Assembly: GCF_042646425.1 (NCBI RefSeq)
Contig: NZ_JBHRTR010000028.1
Span: 434,001 to 498,000 of the forward strand
Length of the DNA: 64,000 bases
Direction: 5' to 3'
Source: Marinibaculum pumilum
GTDB taxonomy: Bacteria; Pseudomonadota; Alphaproteobacteria; Ferrovibrionales; Ferrovibrionaceae
The translations under genes were made by a program, and so were the position numbers. Below the pieces are notes generated by a model that searched no databases, had not been told where the DNA came from, and saw nothing but the letters and a program-made list of their open reading frames with translations. This document shows, piece by piece, positions 8,679 through 16,607 of this stretch (positions are counted from its first letter, which is position 1; each line of letters opens with the position of its first letter).

Positions 8679-10351
8679 GCCAGGGGGCGTCGCCGGCCGA
8701 CCGGGCGGCGGCGCCCGCCTCCCGCACCGATGGTGGCGCCCCGGCGGATGCCGGAGCGCCGGACGTTCGGGCGGCACTGTCGATCCGGGGCCTGAGCAAG
8801 CGATTCGGCGGGGCGCTCGCCCTGGACGATGTCGACCTCGACATCGCCAGCGGGGAAGTGCACGGCCTGCTGGGCCAGAACGGCTCCGGCAAGTCGACCC
8901 TGATCAAGATCCTGGCCGGCTTTCACGAGCCGGAGCCGGGGGGACGGCTGCTGCTGCACGGCAGAGAGGTGCCGCTGCCGATCCCGCCCGGCGAGGCGCG
9001 CCGGCTCGGGCTCGCCTTCGTCCATCAGCACTTGGCGATGCTGCCCTCGCTCACGGTGCTGGAGAACCTGCGCCTGGCGCGCTTCGCGACCGAGACCAGC
9101 TGGCGCATCGACTGGGCGCGGGAGCGCGCGCTGGCGCGCGAGACCTTCGCCCGCTTCGGCCTGGACATCGATCCGCAGGCCCGGCTCGCCGACCTCTCCC
9201 AGGTGGAGCGGGCGCTGGTCGCGATCGTGCGGGCCTTCGAGGATGTGCATCATGTGGACCGCGGCGAAGGGGCCGGGGGCGGCGGCCGCGGCATCCTGAT
9301 CCTGGACGAACCGACCCCGTTCCTGCCCTCCTCCGGGGTCGATCAGCTTTTCTCCCTGGTGCGCGACGTGGTGCGCGAAGGCGCCTCGGTGATCTTCGTC
9401 TCGCACGATGTCGACGAGATCATGGAGATCACCGACCGCGCGACCGTGCTGCGCGACGGCCGGCTGGCCGGCACCCTGGTCACCGCGGAGTCCGATGCCG
9501 ACGCCTTCGTCGAGATGATCATCGGCCGCCGGGTGGAGCTGTTCCATGCCCGTCCGCACGACGCTGCCGGCGAACCGCTGGCGGTACGCATCCAGGGCCT
9601 GAGCGGCGGCCCGCTGCAGGACGTCTCCCTGGACCTGCACCGTGGCGAGACGGTGGGCCTGACCGGCCTGCTGGGCTCCGGCTTCGATGCGCTGCCCTAT
9701 CTCCTGTACGGCGCCCGCCCCGCGGGCGACGGCCGGATCGAGCTGCCGAAAGGCAGCTTCGACCTGCGCCGGATGGCGCCGCCGGAGGCGATCGCCGCCG
9801 GCATGGCGCTGCTGCCGTCGGACAGGCTGCATGCCGCGGGAATCGGCTCCCTCTCGGTGGCCGACAATGTCACCCTGCCGGTGCTTGGTGACTTTCTGGG
9901 CGGTCTCGGGCTGGACTGGGGCGGCATCCGCGACCGGGCGGGCGACCTCGGCAGCCGCTACGACGTGCGGCCCAACCGGCCCGACTATCTGCTCAGCGCG
10001 CTGAGCGGCGGCAACCAGCAGAAGGTGCTGATGGCGAAATGGCTGCAGACGCAGCCGGACCTGCTGCTGCTCGACGAACCCACCCAGGGGGTCGATGTGG
10101 GCGCCCGGCAGCGGCTGTTCCAGGCACTGGACGAGGCTGCTTCCGCCGGGACCTCGGTGGTCGTGGCCAGCACCGATGCCGAGCAGCTGGCGCAGATCTG
10201 CGACCGGGTCCTGGTCTTCGCCCGCGGCCGGGTGGTGCAGGAACTGACGGGTGCGCAGGTCACCAAGGAGATCATCACGGAACAATGCCTGCGCAGCCTG
10301 GGCGGCGGCCCCGGCTCCGGCATCCAGGGAGGGGAGACGGCGCGGCCATGA
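8675..10351 (+). CDS. Dual-domain ABC importer ATPase (RbsA/XylG type) with aberrant first signature motif
   Basis: 558 residues starting at a GTG that overlaps the binding-protein stop (GTGA). Domain 1 has Walker A GQNGSGKST (about residue 67) and Walker B ILILDEPTP (about residue 207), but the LSGGQ signature reads DLSQVERALVA and is followed by a glycine-rich insertion. Domain 2 has the degenerate Walker A usual for this family (GLLGSGFD) and an intact LSGGNQQK (about residue 441) with LLLLDEPTQGVD. It powers import of the operon's substrate with the downstream permease, whose start overlaps its stop (ATGA). Confidence 0.88.
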   Translation: MSQGASPADRAAAPASRTDGGAPADAGAPDVRAALSIRGLSKRFGGALALDDVDLDIASGEVHGLLGQNGSGKSTLIKILAGFHEPEPGGRLLLHGREVPLPIPPGEARRLGLAFVHQHLAMLPSLTVLENLRLARFATETSWRIDWARERALARETFARFGLDIDPQARLADLSQVERALVAIVRAFEDVHHVDRGEGAGGGGRGILILDEPTPFLPSSGVDQLFSLVRDVVREGASVIFVSHDVDEIMEITDRATVLRDGRLAGTLVTAESDADAFVEMIIGRRVELFHARPHDAAGEPLAVRIQGLSGGPLQDVSLDLHRGETVGLTGLLGSGFDALPYLLYGARPAGDGRIELPKGSFDLRRMAPPEAIAAGMALLPSDRLHAAGIGSLSVADNVTLPVLGDFLGGLGLDWGGIRDRAGDLGSRYDVRPNRPDYLLSALSGGNQQKVLMAKWLQTQPDLLLLDEPTQGVDVGARQRLFQALDEAASAGTSVVVASTDAEQLAQICDRVLVFARGRVVQELTGAQVTKEIITEQCLRSLGGGPGSGIQGGETARP

Positions 10352-11355
10352 GCGAGACGCGGCAGACGGCGGAAGGCACGGGCGGCGGGCGAAGGCAGAT
10401 CAACTGGCTGCGCATCGCGGAAGCCTATGCGCTGGTCGTGGCCCTGCTGGTCCTGGTCGCCATCTTCGGGGCGCTAAAGCCGGCGGCCTTCCTGTCCTGG
10501 GGCAATATCTCCACCATGCTCGGCTCGCAGGCGGTCCTGGTGGTGCTGACCCTGGCGCTGATCATTCCGCTGACCGCCGGCGATTTCGACCTTTCCGTCG
10601 CCTCGGTCGCGACCCTGTCGGCGATGACCCTGGCGGTCCTAAATGCGCAGGACGGCTGGCCGCTCTGGGCGGCGATGCTGGTCGCGGCCGGGACCGGCAT
10701 CGCCACCGGCATCGTCAATGCCGCCTTCATCCTCTATTTCCGCATCCATTCGCTGATCGTGACATTGGGCACCGGTACGTTCCTGCAGGGGGTGGTGCTT
10801 TGGATCTCGGGCTCGATGACGATCAGCGGCCTGTCGGACGGCCTGACCGAGTACGTCATCATCACCCGCCTGTTCGGGATCCCGCTGGCCTTCTACTACG
10901 CGCTCGGGCTGTGCATCCTGCTCTGGTACGTCTTCGAGTACACCACGCCGGGCCGCCGCCTGCTGTTCGTCGGCCGGGGCCGCGAGGTCGCCCGCCTGTC
11001 GGGCATCAGGGTGGAGCGGGTGCGCTTCGCCGCGCTGATCGTCTCCGGCTTCCTGGCCGCCTGCGGCGGCATGCTCTATGCCGGCACCATCGGCGCCGCC
11101 GACCCGCTGTCGGGCCTGACCTTCCTGCTGCCCGCCTTCGCCGCCGCCTTCCTGGGCGCGACCGCGGTCTATCCGGGCCGCTTCAACCCCTGGGGCTCCC
11201 TGGTGGCGGTCTATTTCCTGATCGTCGGCATCACCGGCCTGACCATCCTGGGCATCCAGACCTTCGTGCAGAACCTGTTCTACGGCGGGGCCCTGGTGAT
11301 TGCCGTCGCCCTGTCGCAGCTGGTGCGCAACCGGGAACCGCAGGACTTCAACTAG
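10348..11355 (+). CDS. ABC importer permease (RbsC/XylH type)
   Basis: 335 residues, mostly hydrophobic, with the BPD_transp_2 pattern: LVLTLALIIPLTAGDFDLSV, GIATGIVNAAF (the family's G-x-x-x-G-x-x-N segment), LIVTLGTGTFLQGV and GRGREVARLSGIRVERVRF before the last helices. About ten membrane segments. The start overlaps the ATPase stop. The short N-terminal cytoplasmic stretch (MSETRQTAEGTGGGRRQINW) is typical. Last gene of the operon; an 11-bp-stem hairpin follows. Confidence 0.9.
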   Translation: MSETRQTAEGTGGGRRQINWLRIAEAYALVVALLVLVAIFGALKPAAFLSWGNISTMLGSQAVLVVLTLALIIPLTAGDFDLSVASVATLSAMTLAVLNAQDGWPLWAAMLVAAGTGIATGIVNAAFILYFRIHSLIVTLGTGTFLQGVVLWISGSMTISGLSDGLTEYVIITRLFGIPLAFYYALGLCILLWYVFEYTTPGRRLLFVGRGREVARLSGIRVERVRFAALIVSGFLAACGGMLYAGTIGAADPLSGLTFLLPAFAAAFLGATAVYPGRFNPWGSLVAVYFLIVGITGLTILGIQTFVQNLFYGGALVIAVALSQLVRNREPQDFN

Positions 11356-11385
11356 GCGCGGCTGTCGTCCCGCCGCCTGTGTGAG

Positions 11386-11417
11386 GCGCTGCGCCGCTGC
11401 TACGATCGGCGCAGCGC
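11386..11417 (+). terminator. Strong hairpin at the end of the first operon
   Basis: GCGCTGCGCCG, a ten-base loop, then CGGCGCAGCGC: a perfect 11-bp GC-rich stem 30 bases after the permease stop. No T-run follows on the plus strand, so it is either a weak/Rho-assisted terminator or a 3'-end protecting structure. Confidence 0.45.
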
Positions 11418-11441
11418 AACCGAGCATTCGGGTCCGGGCCG

Positions 11442-12701
11442 ATGGCCATCGATATCCTTGTCCTCGGCGCCGGGGCGGCCGGCATCGCCGCCGCGCGCCG
11501 GCTTGCCGGTCTGGGCCGGAGCTGCCTTGTGCTGGAGGCGGGGCCGGCGGCCGGCGGCCGGGCCCGCACCGATCGCGCCACCTTCGGATTGCCCGTCGAT
11601 CTCGGCTGCCACTGGCTGCATGCGCCGGCGCACAATCCCCTCCGCGGCCTGGCCGACCGGCTGGGCCATCGCTACGAGGCGACGGGCCAGCCGCTCCGCC
11701 ATGCGGCCCCGGGCGGCGGCTGGCTGGGCAATCGCGCGGTGCAGGCGCGCGGCGCATACCATGCGCGCTGCCGAGACCGGATCCTGGCGGCTGCGCGGGC
11801 GGGCGAGGACCGCCCCGTCGCCGAACTTCTCGACACCCCGGCAGAGGATGCCCTGCAGGCGTCCTTCGAAAGCGACTTCATCGCCAAATGGGGGGTCGCG
11901 CCGGAGGCGGCGTCCAGCCTGGATTATGCACGCTATGTGGACGAGGGCGGCGACCTGCCGGTGACCGACGGGCTGGGCGCGCTGATCGGGCGCCTCGCTG
12001 AGGGGCTGCCGCTGCGGCTCGGCACGGCCGTGACCGCCGTGCGGCTGGTTTCGCCGGCCGGCATCCGGGCGGAGACCGCCGCCGGCACGGTGGAGGCGCG
12101 CGCGGCAATCCTGACCATGTCGACCGGGGTGCTTCAGGCGGAGGCGATCCGCTTCGACCCGCCGCTGCCGGCCTGGAAGCTGGACGCCATCGCCGGCCTG
12201 CCGATGGGGCATTGCAACAAGATCGTCCTGGCGTTCGAGCGGCAGGTCTTCGACCTGCCCGACCATTGCCTGGTGCTGCCGGCCGGTGCCGCGCACGAGG
12301 CGGTCGAACTGCTGCTGCGGCCGGGCGGCCGGCCGGTCGCGATCGCACTGTACAGCGGCCCGCTCGGTCGCGACCTGGCCGTGGCCGGGGCGGCGGCGAT
12401 GGCGGAGGACTGCATCGACCGCCTCGCCGCCCTGTTCGGTTCGGCGCTGCGGGCGCGGGTGGCGCCGGGCCGCCTCATCGCCGACTGGGACGCGGCGCCG
12501 TTCGTGCGGGGCTATGTGGCGGCGGCCCTGCCCGGCCGGGCGGATGCGCGCATCGATCTGGCAAGGCCGGTGGAGGACCGCCTGTTCTTCGCCGGCGAGG
12601 CGGCCTCCACCCGCTTCATGGGCGACCTGCATGGCGCCTGGCTCAGCGGCATCGCGGCGGCGGAAGCGGCGGACCGGGCGTTGGCGGCGGGCGGCAGCTG
12701 A
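11442..12701 (+). CDS. FAD-dependent amine oxidoreductase (monoamine/polyamine oxidase fold)
   Basis: 419 residues. N-terminal ADP-binding fold (IDILVLGAGAAGIAAARRLA, then LEAGPAAGGRARTD) and C-terminal FAD-binding segment (DRLFFAGEAASTRFMGDLHGAWLSGIAAAEA) define the flavin amine oxidase group. CHWLHAPAHNPL and GLPMGHCNKIVLAF are also typical. It would oxidise a primary or secondary amine to imine with oxygen, cytoplasmically. Separated from the ABC operon by a strong hairpin, and convergent with the GntR gene that follows, so it may be its own unit or depend on read-through. Confidence 0.85.
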   Translation: MAIDILVLGAGAAGIAAARRLAGLGRSCLVLEAGPAAGGRARTDRATFGLPVDLGCHWLHAPAHNPLRGLADRLGHRYEATGQPLRHAAPGGGWLGNRAVQARGAYHARCRDRILAAARAGEDRPVAELLDTPAEDALQASFESDFIAKWGVAPEAASSLDYARYVDEGGDLPVTDGLGALIGRLAEGLPLRLGTAVTAVRLVSPAGIRAETAAGTVEARAAILTMSTGVLQAEAIRFDPPLPAWKLDAIAGLPMGHCNKIVLAFERQVFDLPDHCLVLPAGAAHEAVELLLRPGGRPVAIALYSGPLGRDLAVAGAAAMAEDCIDRLAALFGSALRARVAPGRLIADWDAAPFVRGYVAAALPGRADARIDLARPVEDRLFFAGEAASTRFMGDLHGAWLSGIAAAEAADRALAAGGS

Positions 12702-12720
12702 GCCAAGCCGCTTCCGGCGA

Positions 12721-13533
12721 TCAGGGCCTGCTGGCGGCTCGCTTGGCGGCAGGGCGTGCAGGGCGCGCGCCGGACTGCGTCTTGGACGTGCGTTTCACGG
12801 GCGGTTCCGCCCAGGTGTTCTGCTGGGCGCGGACGAGATGATCGTGCAGGCTGGTCAGGTGGGCGTTCATTTCCGCCGCCGCCAGGTCCGCATCGCCGGC
12901 GCGCAGATGAGCCAGGAAGCGGTGCCGGTGCTCGACCAGGTCATGCTTTGGATCCGGACCGACCTGGCTGACCACCAGCCGCAGGATATGGGTCAGCGCG
13001 TCGATCACGATGATCATCACCTGGTTCTGCGTGGTTTCCGCCAGGATCCGGTAGAACTCGATGCTGTGGTCCAGCCGGTCGCGCAGATGGCCGGTGCGGC
13101 TCAGCGCCGCGACCTTCTCGATATCCGCCTCCAGCGCCTGGAAATCGGACTCCTCCGCCCGTGCGCAGGCCAGCCGGACGATATCCTCCTGGATCAGCAT
13201 GCGGGCCTCGGTCAGGTCGTTCAGGGAGATCCGGCCCAGGCTGACCATGTCCTGCAGCGAACGGGTGACGGTCGGGTTGCCGTCCAGGATCGTGGCGCCG
13301 CCCTTGGCGCCCTTCTGCAGCCCGACCAGGCCGGCAATCTCCAGGCTGCGCAAGGCCTCGCGCACGGCGGTGCGGCTGACGCCGAACTGCGCCGCCAGTT
13401 CGCGTTCCGGCGGCAGCTTGTCGCCCGGGCCCAGGCTGCCTGCGGCGATGCGCTCGCGGATCCGGTCGCAGATCTCCTCGAACACCCGCTTCGGCTTGAT
13501 GGGCTCGAATTCCGGTTTCCCGACGTCGCTCAT
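12721..13533 (-). CDS. GntR-family regulator, FadR/FCD type
   Basis: 270 residues from the ATG at 13533 (GGAGAG upstream). Winged helix: VFEEICDRIRERIAAGSLGPGDKLPPERELAAQFGVSRTAVREALRSLEIAGLV, then an all-helical FCD domain with the metal/ligand-binding acidic and histidine residues (DHSIEFYRILAE..., EHRHRFLAHLRAGDADLAAAEMNAHL). A basic tail (KRTSKTQSGARPARPAAKRAASRP) ends the protein. FCD regulators usually bind TGGT-N3-ACCA-like sites and sense carboxylic acids; boxes of that form occur at 24673 and 33626. Divergent from the TauD-like gene, which it may also control. Confidence 0.9.
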   Translation of the reverse strand: MSDVGKPEFEPIKPKRVFEEICDRIRERIAAGSLGPGDKLPPERELAAQFGVSRTAVREALRSLEIAGLVGLQKGAKGGATILDGNPTVTRSLQDMVSLGRISLNDLTEARMLIQEDIVRLACARAEESDFQALEADIEKVAALSRTGHLRDRLDHSIEFYRILAETTQNQVMIIVIDALTHILRLVVSQVGPDPKHDLVEHRHRFLAHLRAGDADLAAAEMNAHLTSLHDHLVRAQQNTWAEPPVKRTSKTQSGARPARPAAKRAASRP

Positions 13534-13661
13534 GCTCTCTCCGGACAGGCTCCACTCGACCACGCAATCTAGCGGCCTTTCCGCCGCCCCGCGACTGCCG
13601 GCCGCGGCGGGCCTGCCGGCCCGGCGGCTTTCGGCTAGAGTTCCGGCCGGACGGAAACGGG

Positions 13662-14528
13662 ATGGAACGTGGCATGCCTGACGAACGGGAGGGGCGGTCT
13701 GAGGGATTCGCGATACAGCGTCTGTCCGGCGCAATCGGGGCGGAGATCCGGGACATCGACCTGTCCCGTGACCTCTCCCCGGCAACGGTGGCGGCGCTGC
13801 GTCGGGCGCTGCTGGACCATCTGGTGATCGTGTTCCGGGGACAGCACCTCACGCCGGACCGCTTCCTGGCCGTCGCGACGGCCTTCGGCACGCCGGCCGA
13901 CTATCCCTTCCTGCACGGCATCGAGGGTCATCCGAAGATCATCCGGGTCGCGAAGCTGGAACATGAGCGGGTGAATTTCGGCGGCATCTGGCATACCGAT
14001 ACGGCCTATCTGGACTGCCCGCCGATGGGCACGATGCTGCTGGCCGAAGAGGTGCCGCCGCAGGGCGGCGACACCCTGTTCGCCAACCAGTACCTGGCCT
14101 ATGAGACCCTGTCGCCGGGGCTGCGCCGGATGCTGGATAGCCTGCAGGCGGAGCACAGCTCGGCCAAGGCCGCAGTGGCCGCGACCCGTGCCGACCGCAT
14201 TGCCGAGGCCGGCCGCGATGCCAGGGCCGAATTCGTCGCGACCCATCCGGTCGTCCGCATCCACCCGGAGACTGGCCGCCGCGCGCTCTACGTCAATATC
14301 GCCCATACCCGCCGCTTCGCCGAGATGACGGAGGCGGAAAGCGCGCCCCTGCTGGACTATCTGTTCCGCCACCAGGTGGCGCCGGAGTTCACCTGCCGGC
14401 TGTCCTGGCGCCCGGGAACGCTGGCCTTCTGGGACAATCGTGCCGTCCTGCACTATCCGGTGAACGACTATCACGGCCACCGCCGCACCGCGCTCCGCAT
14501 CACCCTGGCGGGCGAGCGGCCGCAATGA
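13662..14528 (+). CDS. TauD/TfdA-family 2-oxoglutarate-dependent dioxygenase
   Basis: 288 residues with the full facial triad: His111 and Asp113 in IWHTDTAY and His264 in WDNRAVLHY, plus an arginine for 2-oxoglutarate in HRRTALRITL. Enzymes of this family hydroxylate sulfonates, aryloxyacids or similar compounds, releasing succinate and CO2. The downstream end, WDNRAVLHYPVNDYHGHRR, is characteristic. An alternative start at 13674 would remove four residues. Divergently arranged from the FCD-type regulator with 128 bp between, suggesting local control. Substrate unknown. Confidence 0.9.
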   Translation: MERGMPDEREGRSEGFAIQRLSGAIGAEIRDIDLSRDLSPATVAALRRALLDHLVIVFRGQHLTPDRFLAVATAFGTPADYPFLHGIEGHPKIIRVAKLEHERVNFGGIWHTDTAYLDCPPMGTMLLAEEVPPQGGDTLFANQYLAYETLSPGLRRMLDSLQAEHSSAKAAVAATRADRIAEAGRDARAEFVATHPVVRIHPETGRRALYVNIAHTRRFAEMTEAESAPLLDYLFRHQVAPEFTCRLSWRPGTLAFWDNRAVLHYPVNDYHGHRRTALRITLAGERPQ

Positions 14529-14552
14529 CCGCGGCTTGACGGACGCCGGAGA

Positions 14553-14577
14553 TGAACTAAGTTCATATGACTTAGTT
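14553..14577. promoter_or_regulatory. Operator-promoter of the toxin-antitoxin pair
   Basis: TGAACTAAGTTCA (14553-14565) is a perfect palindrome, and AACTAAG (14555) forms a second inverted repeat with CTTAGTT (14571). This AT-rich patch sits 15 bases before the antitoxin start in otherwise GC-rich DNA. Overlapping inverted repeats are the usual binding site of Phd/VapB antitoxins and their toxin complexes, so conditional autorepression is likely. Confidence 0.65.
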
Positions 14578-14591
14578 TATAGGGGCGGCAG

Positions 14592-14840
14592 TTGGACATC
14601 ATCAACATCCACCAGGCGAAGACCCATCTTTCGCGGCTGGTGGAGAAGGCCGCCAGAGGCGAGCCCTTCATCATCGCCAAGGCGGGCAGGCCGCTGGTGA
14701 AGGTGGTCCCGCTCGACCAGGATCTGCCGGCGCCGGCCGACAGGGTCGGCTTCATGGCGGGCGAGATCGGCGTGCCGGACGATTTCGACCGCATGGGCCA
14801 AAAGGAAATCGAGGCCCTGTTCGGCGTCGACGGCACATGA
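14592..14840 (+). CDS. Phd/YefM-family antitoxin of a type II TA pair
   Basis: 82 residues from a TTG start preceded by AGGGGCGGCA. The N-terminal Phd fold is clear: DIINIHQAKTHLSRLVEKAARGEPFIIAKAGRPLVKVVPL, which dimerises and binds DNA. The C-terminal stretch (VGFMAGEIGVPDDFDRMGQKEIEALFG) is the usual toxin-neutralising tail. It ends 7 bases before the PIN-domain toxin. Its own palindromic operator lies directly upstream. Confidence 0.88.
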   Translation: MDIINIHQAKTHLSRLVEKAARGEPFIIAKAGRPLVKVVPLDQDLPAPADRVGFMAGEIGVPDDFDRMGQKEIEALFGVDGT

Positions 14841-14847
14841 TCGCCGG

Positions 14848-15237
14848 ATGATGAGATACCTGTTCGACAGCCACCTGCTCCTATGGGCGGCCGGTGCGCC
14901 CGCGCGGCTGGGCGAAGATGTGCTGAAGCTGTTGCGTGACCCGGGTACGGTGCCGTTGTTCAGTGCCGCCAGCCTGTGGGAGATCTCGATCAAGGCGGGG
15001 CTCGGCCGCGCCGATTTCGCGGTGGATCCGCGGCTCCTGCGCCGGCGCCTGGGTGAGCATGGCTGGGATGAGCTAGCGATCACCTCGGCCCATGCCGTGG
15101 CCACGGGCGGCCTTCCGCCTCTGCACAAGGATCCCTTCGACCGCATGCTCGTCGCCCAGGCCATGGTCGAGGGCATTCTGCTGCTGACATCGGATCGCAT
15201 GGTCGCCGCGTATCCCGCCCCGGTCCGACTGGTCTGA
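14848..15237 (+). CDS. PIN-domain ribonuclease toxin (VapC-like)
   Basis: 129 residues. Acidic PIN residues are visible in order: YLFDSHLLLWAA (first Asp), ASLWEISIKAGLG (Glu), KDPFDRMLVAQAMVEG (Asp pair) and LLTSDRMV (last Asp). Such proteins are Mg2+-dependent ribonucleases that cleave tRNA or rRNA when the antitoxin is degraded. Same orientation and 7-bp spacing with the Phd-like antitoxin make a standard TA module. No sign of disruption, so the pair is probably functional. Confidence 0.88.
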   Translation: MMRYLFDSHLLLWAAGAPARLGEDVLKLLRDPGTVPLFSAASLWEISIKAGLGRADFAVDPRLLRRRLGEHGWDELAITSAHAVATGGLPPLHKDPFDRMLVAQAMVEGILLLTSDRMVAAYPAPVRLV

Positions 15238-15309
15238 GCCACCCTCGCCGCGTCCGCGGCGCGGGTCTATGCTCGCCGCCATGCAGACCCGTACCGCATC
15301 CCGCCTGCC

Positions 15310-16410
15310 ATGACGACTCGCGCCCTCTGCGTCGGCTCGGCCATGGCCGACATCATCGTCCTCGTCGCCAACCGCGACGTGGAGCGGATGACCATGCACA
15401 ACGCCACCTCCTCCTTCCTGCTGCTGGAACAGGGCAAGAAGATCGAGGCGGAGAGCATCACCCAGCATGTCGGCGGCGGGGCGGTGAACGCCGCCGTGGC
15501 GATGGCCCGGCTGGGCCTGGAAGCCGGGGTGCTGGTGAAGATCGGCCGCGACCGCAACGGCGACCGGATCCTTGACCGGCTGGCGGTGGAAGGGGTGGAT
15601 GACCGGCATGTCCTGCGGGCGGAGGAATTGCCGACCGGCACCGCGGTGATGGTCTCGTCCCACGACCGCAACGCGACCATCTTCACGCAGCGCGGTACCA
15701 ACACCCTGCTGCGGCCGGCGGAGATCCGTCCGGAGATCTTTGCCGACCGCGACCTGGTCTACATCACCAACCTGTCGAACCGCTCCGCCGACTGCTTTCC
15801 GGCTTTGACCGCGGGCGCGCGCGACGCCGGCGCCTTCGTCGCCGTCAATCCGGGGATCCGGCAGCTCACCTCGCGCACCGGCACCTTCCTGGACTGCCTG
15901 GACAAGGTCGACCTGCTGGCGATCAACCGGGTGGAGGCGGAGACGCTGGTGCCGGCGCTGTCGGCACAGGACGAGGAGGATCCGGTGCCCGAGCGCTGGG
16001 GCGAGGCCGCGCCGCGGCTGCTGCGCATGGGCCTTTCCTTCGGCGGCTTCGACATGGGCCTGGCCGATTTTGTCTCCCGCCTGCGCCGCCGCGGTGCCGG
16101 CCGCGTGCTGGTGACCGACGGGGTGGAGGGTGCCTACCTGGCCGATGCGGACGGGCTGCACCATTGTCCGGCATTGCGCGCGGAGGTCGTCGGGACGGCA
16201 GGGGCGGGCGATGCCTTCATTGCCACCCTCGCCGCCTTCCTGGCGCAGGGGCGCCCGGTCCAGGCGGCCCTGCAGGCGGCCGCAGTCAATGCGGCCGCCG
16301 TCGTTTCCGGCCTGGATACCCAGGGCGGCCTGCTGACAATGCCGGCGCTGGAGGAGATGCTGTCGGAACGTGCCGCGGAACTGCGCACCGTCCGATTCGA
16401 CATCGACTGA
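15310..16410 (+). CDS. PfkB/ribokinase-family sugar kinase
   Basis: 366 residues. N-terminal PfkB features: VGSAMADIIVL, HVGGGAVNAAVAMARLGLEAGVLVKIGRDRNG; C-terminal anion-hole and catalytic base VVGTAGAGDAFIATLAAFLAQG, whose Asp abstracts the proton from the sugar hydroxyl. A 25-30-residue insertion before VLVTDGVEGAYL (SAQDEEDPVPERWGEAAPRLLRMG...) makes it longer than ribokinase. It should phosphorylate a sugar or nucleoside in the cytoplasm using ATP. It stands alone between the TA pair and the MBOAT operon, so context does not give the substrate. Confidence 0.88.
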   Translation: MTTRALCVGSAMADIIVLVANRDVERMTMHNATSSFLLLEQGKKIEAESITQHVGGGAVNAAVAMARLGLEAGVLVKIGRDRNGDRILDRLAVEGVDDRHVLRAEELPTGTAVMVSSHDRNATIFTQRGTNTLLRPAEIRPEIFADRDLVYITNLSNRSADCFPALTAGARDAGAFVAVNPGIRQLTSRTGTFLDCLDKVDLLAINRVEAETLVPALSAQDEEDPVPERWGEAAPRLLRMGLSFGGFDMGLADFVSRLRRRGAGRVLVTDGVEGAYLADADGLHHCPALRAEVVGTAGAGDAFIATLAAFLAQGRPVQAALQAAAVNAAAVVSGLDTQGGLLTMPALEEMLSERAAELRTVRFDID

Positions 16411-16607
16411 CCGGGAAGGATGGGGGAAGGCCTGGCGCCGGGCCGGGGATCTTTACATTTCGTGCGGCTTGCGATCATTTGCGGGAAACAACAAGGCTGC
16501 ACCAGCCGCTCCGGCATCGCGGGCAGGCGATGCCGGGTTGAGGGCTTCGATGGCGGCGGCCGCACCGGATCTCGTTGTGCCGGCGCCGTTCGGGGACCCA
16601 TCGGGCA

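Noticed and set aside
12702..12740. Terminator between the convergent amine oxidase and GntR genes (GCCAAGC ... GCTTGGC)
   Set aside because: Loop of about 30 bases and no T-run; too weak.
15246..15261. Hairpin CGCCGCG-TC-CGCGGCG after the PIN toxin gene
   Set aside because: Loop is too short for a full stem and no T-run follows; short GC palindromes are expected in this composition.
16411..16607. Promoter before the MBOAT operon based on TTTACA at 16452-16457
   Set aside because: No acceptable -10 element at 16-18 bases; left out as a feature.
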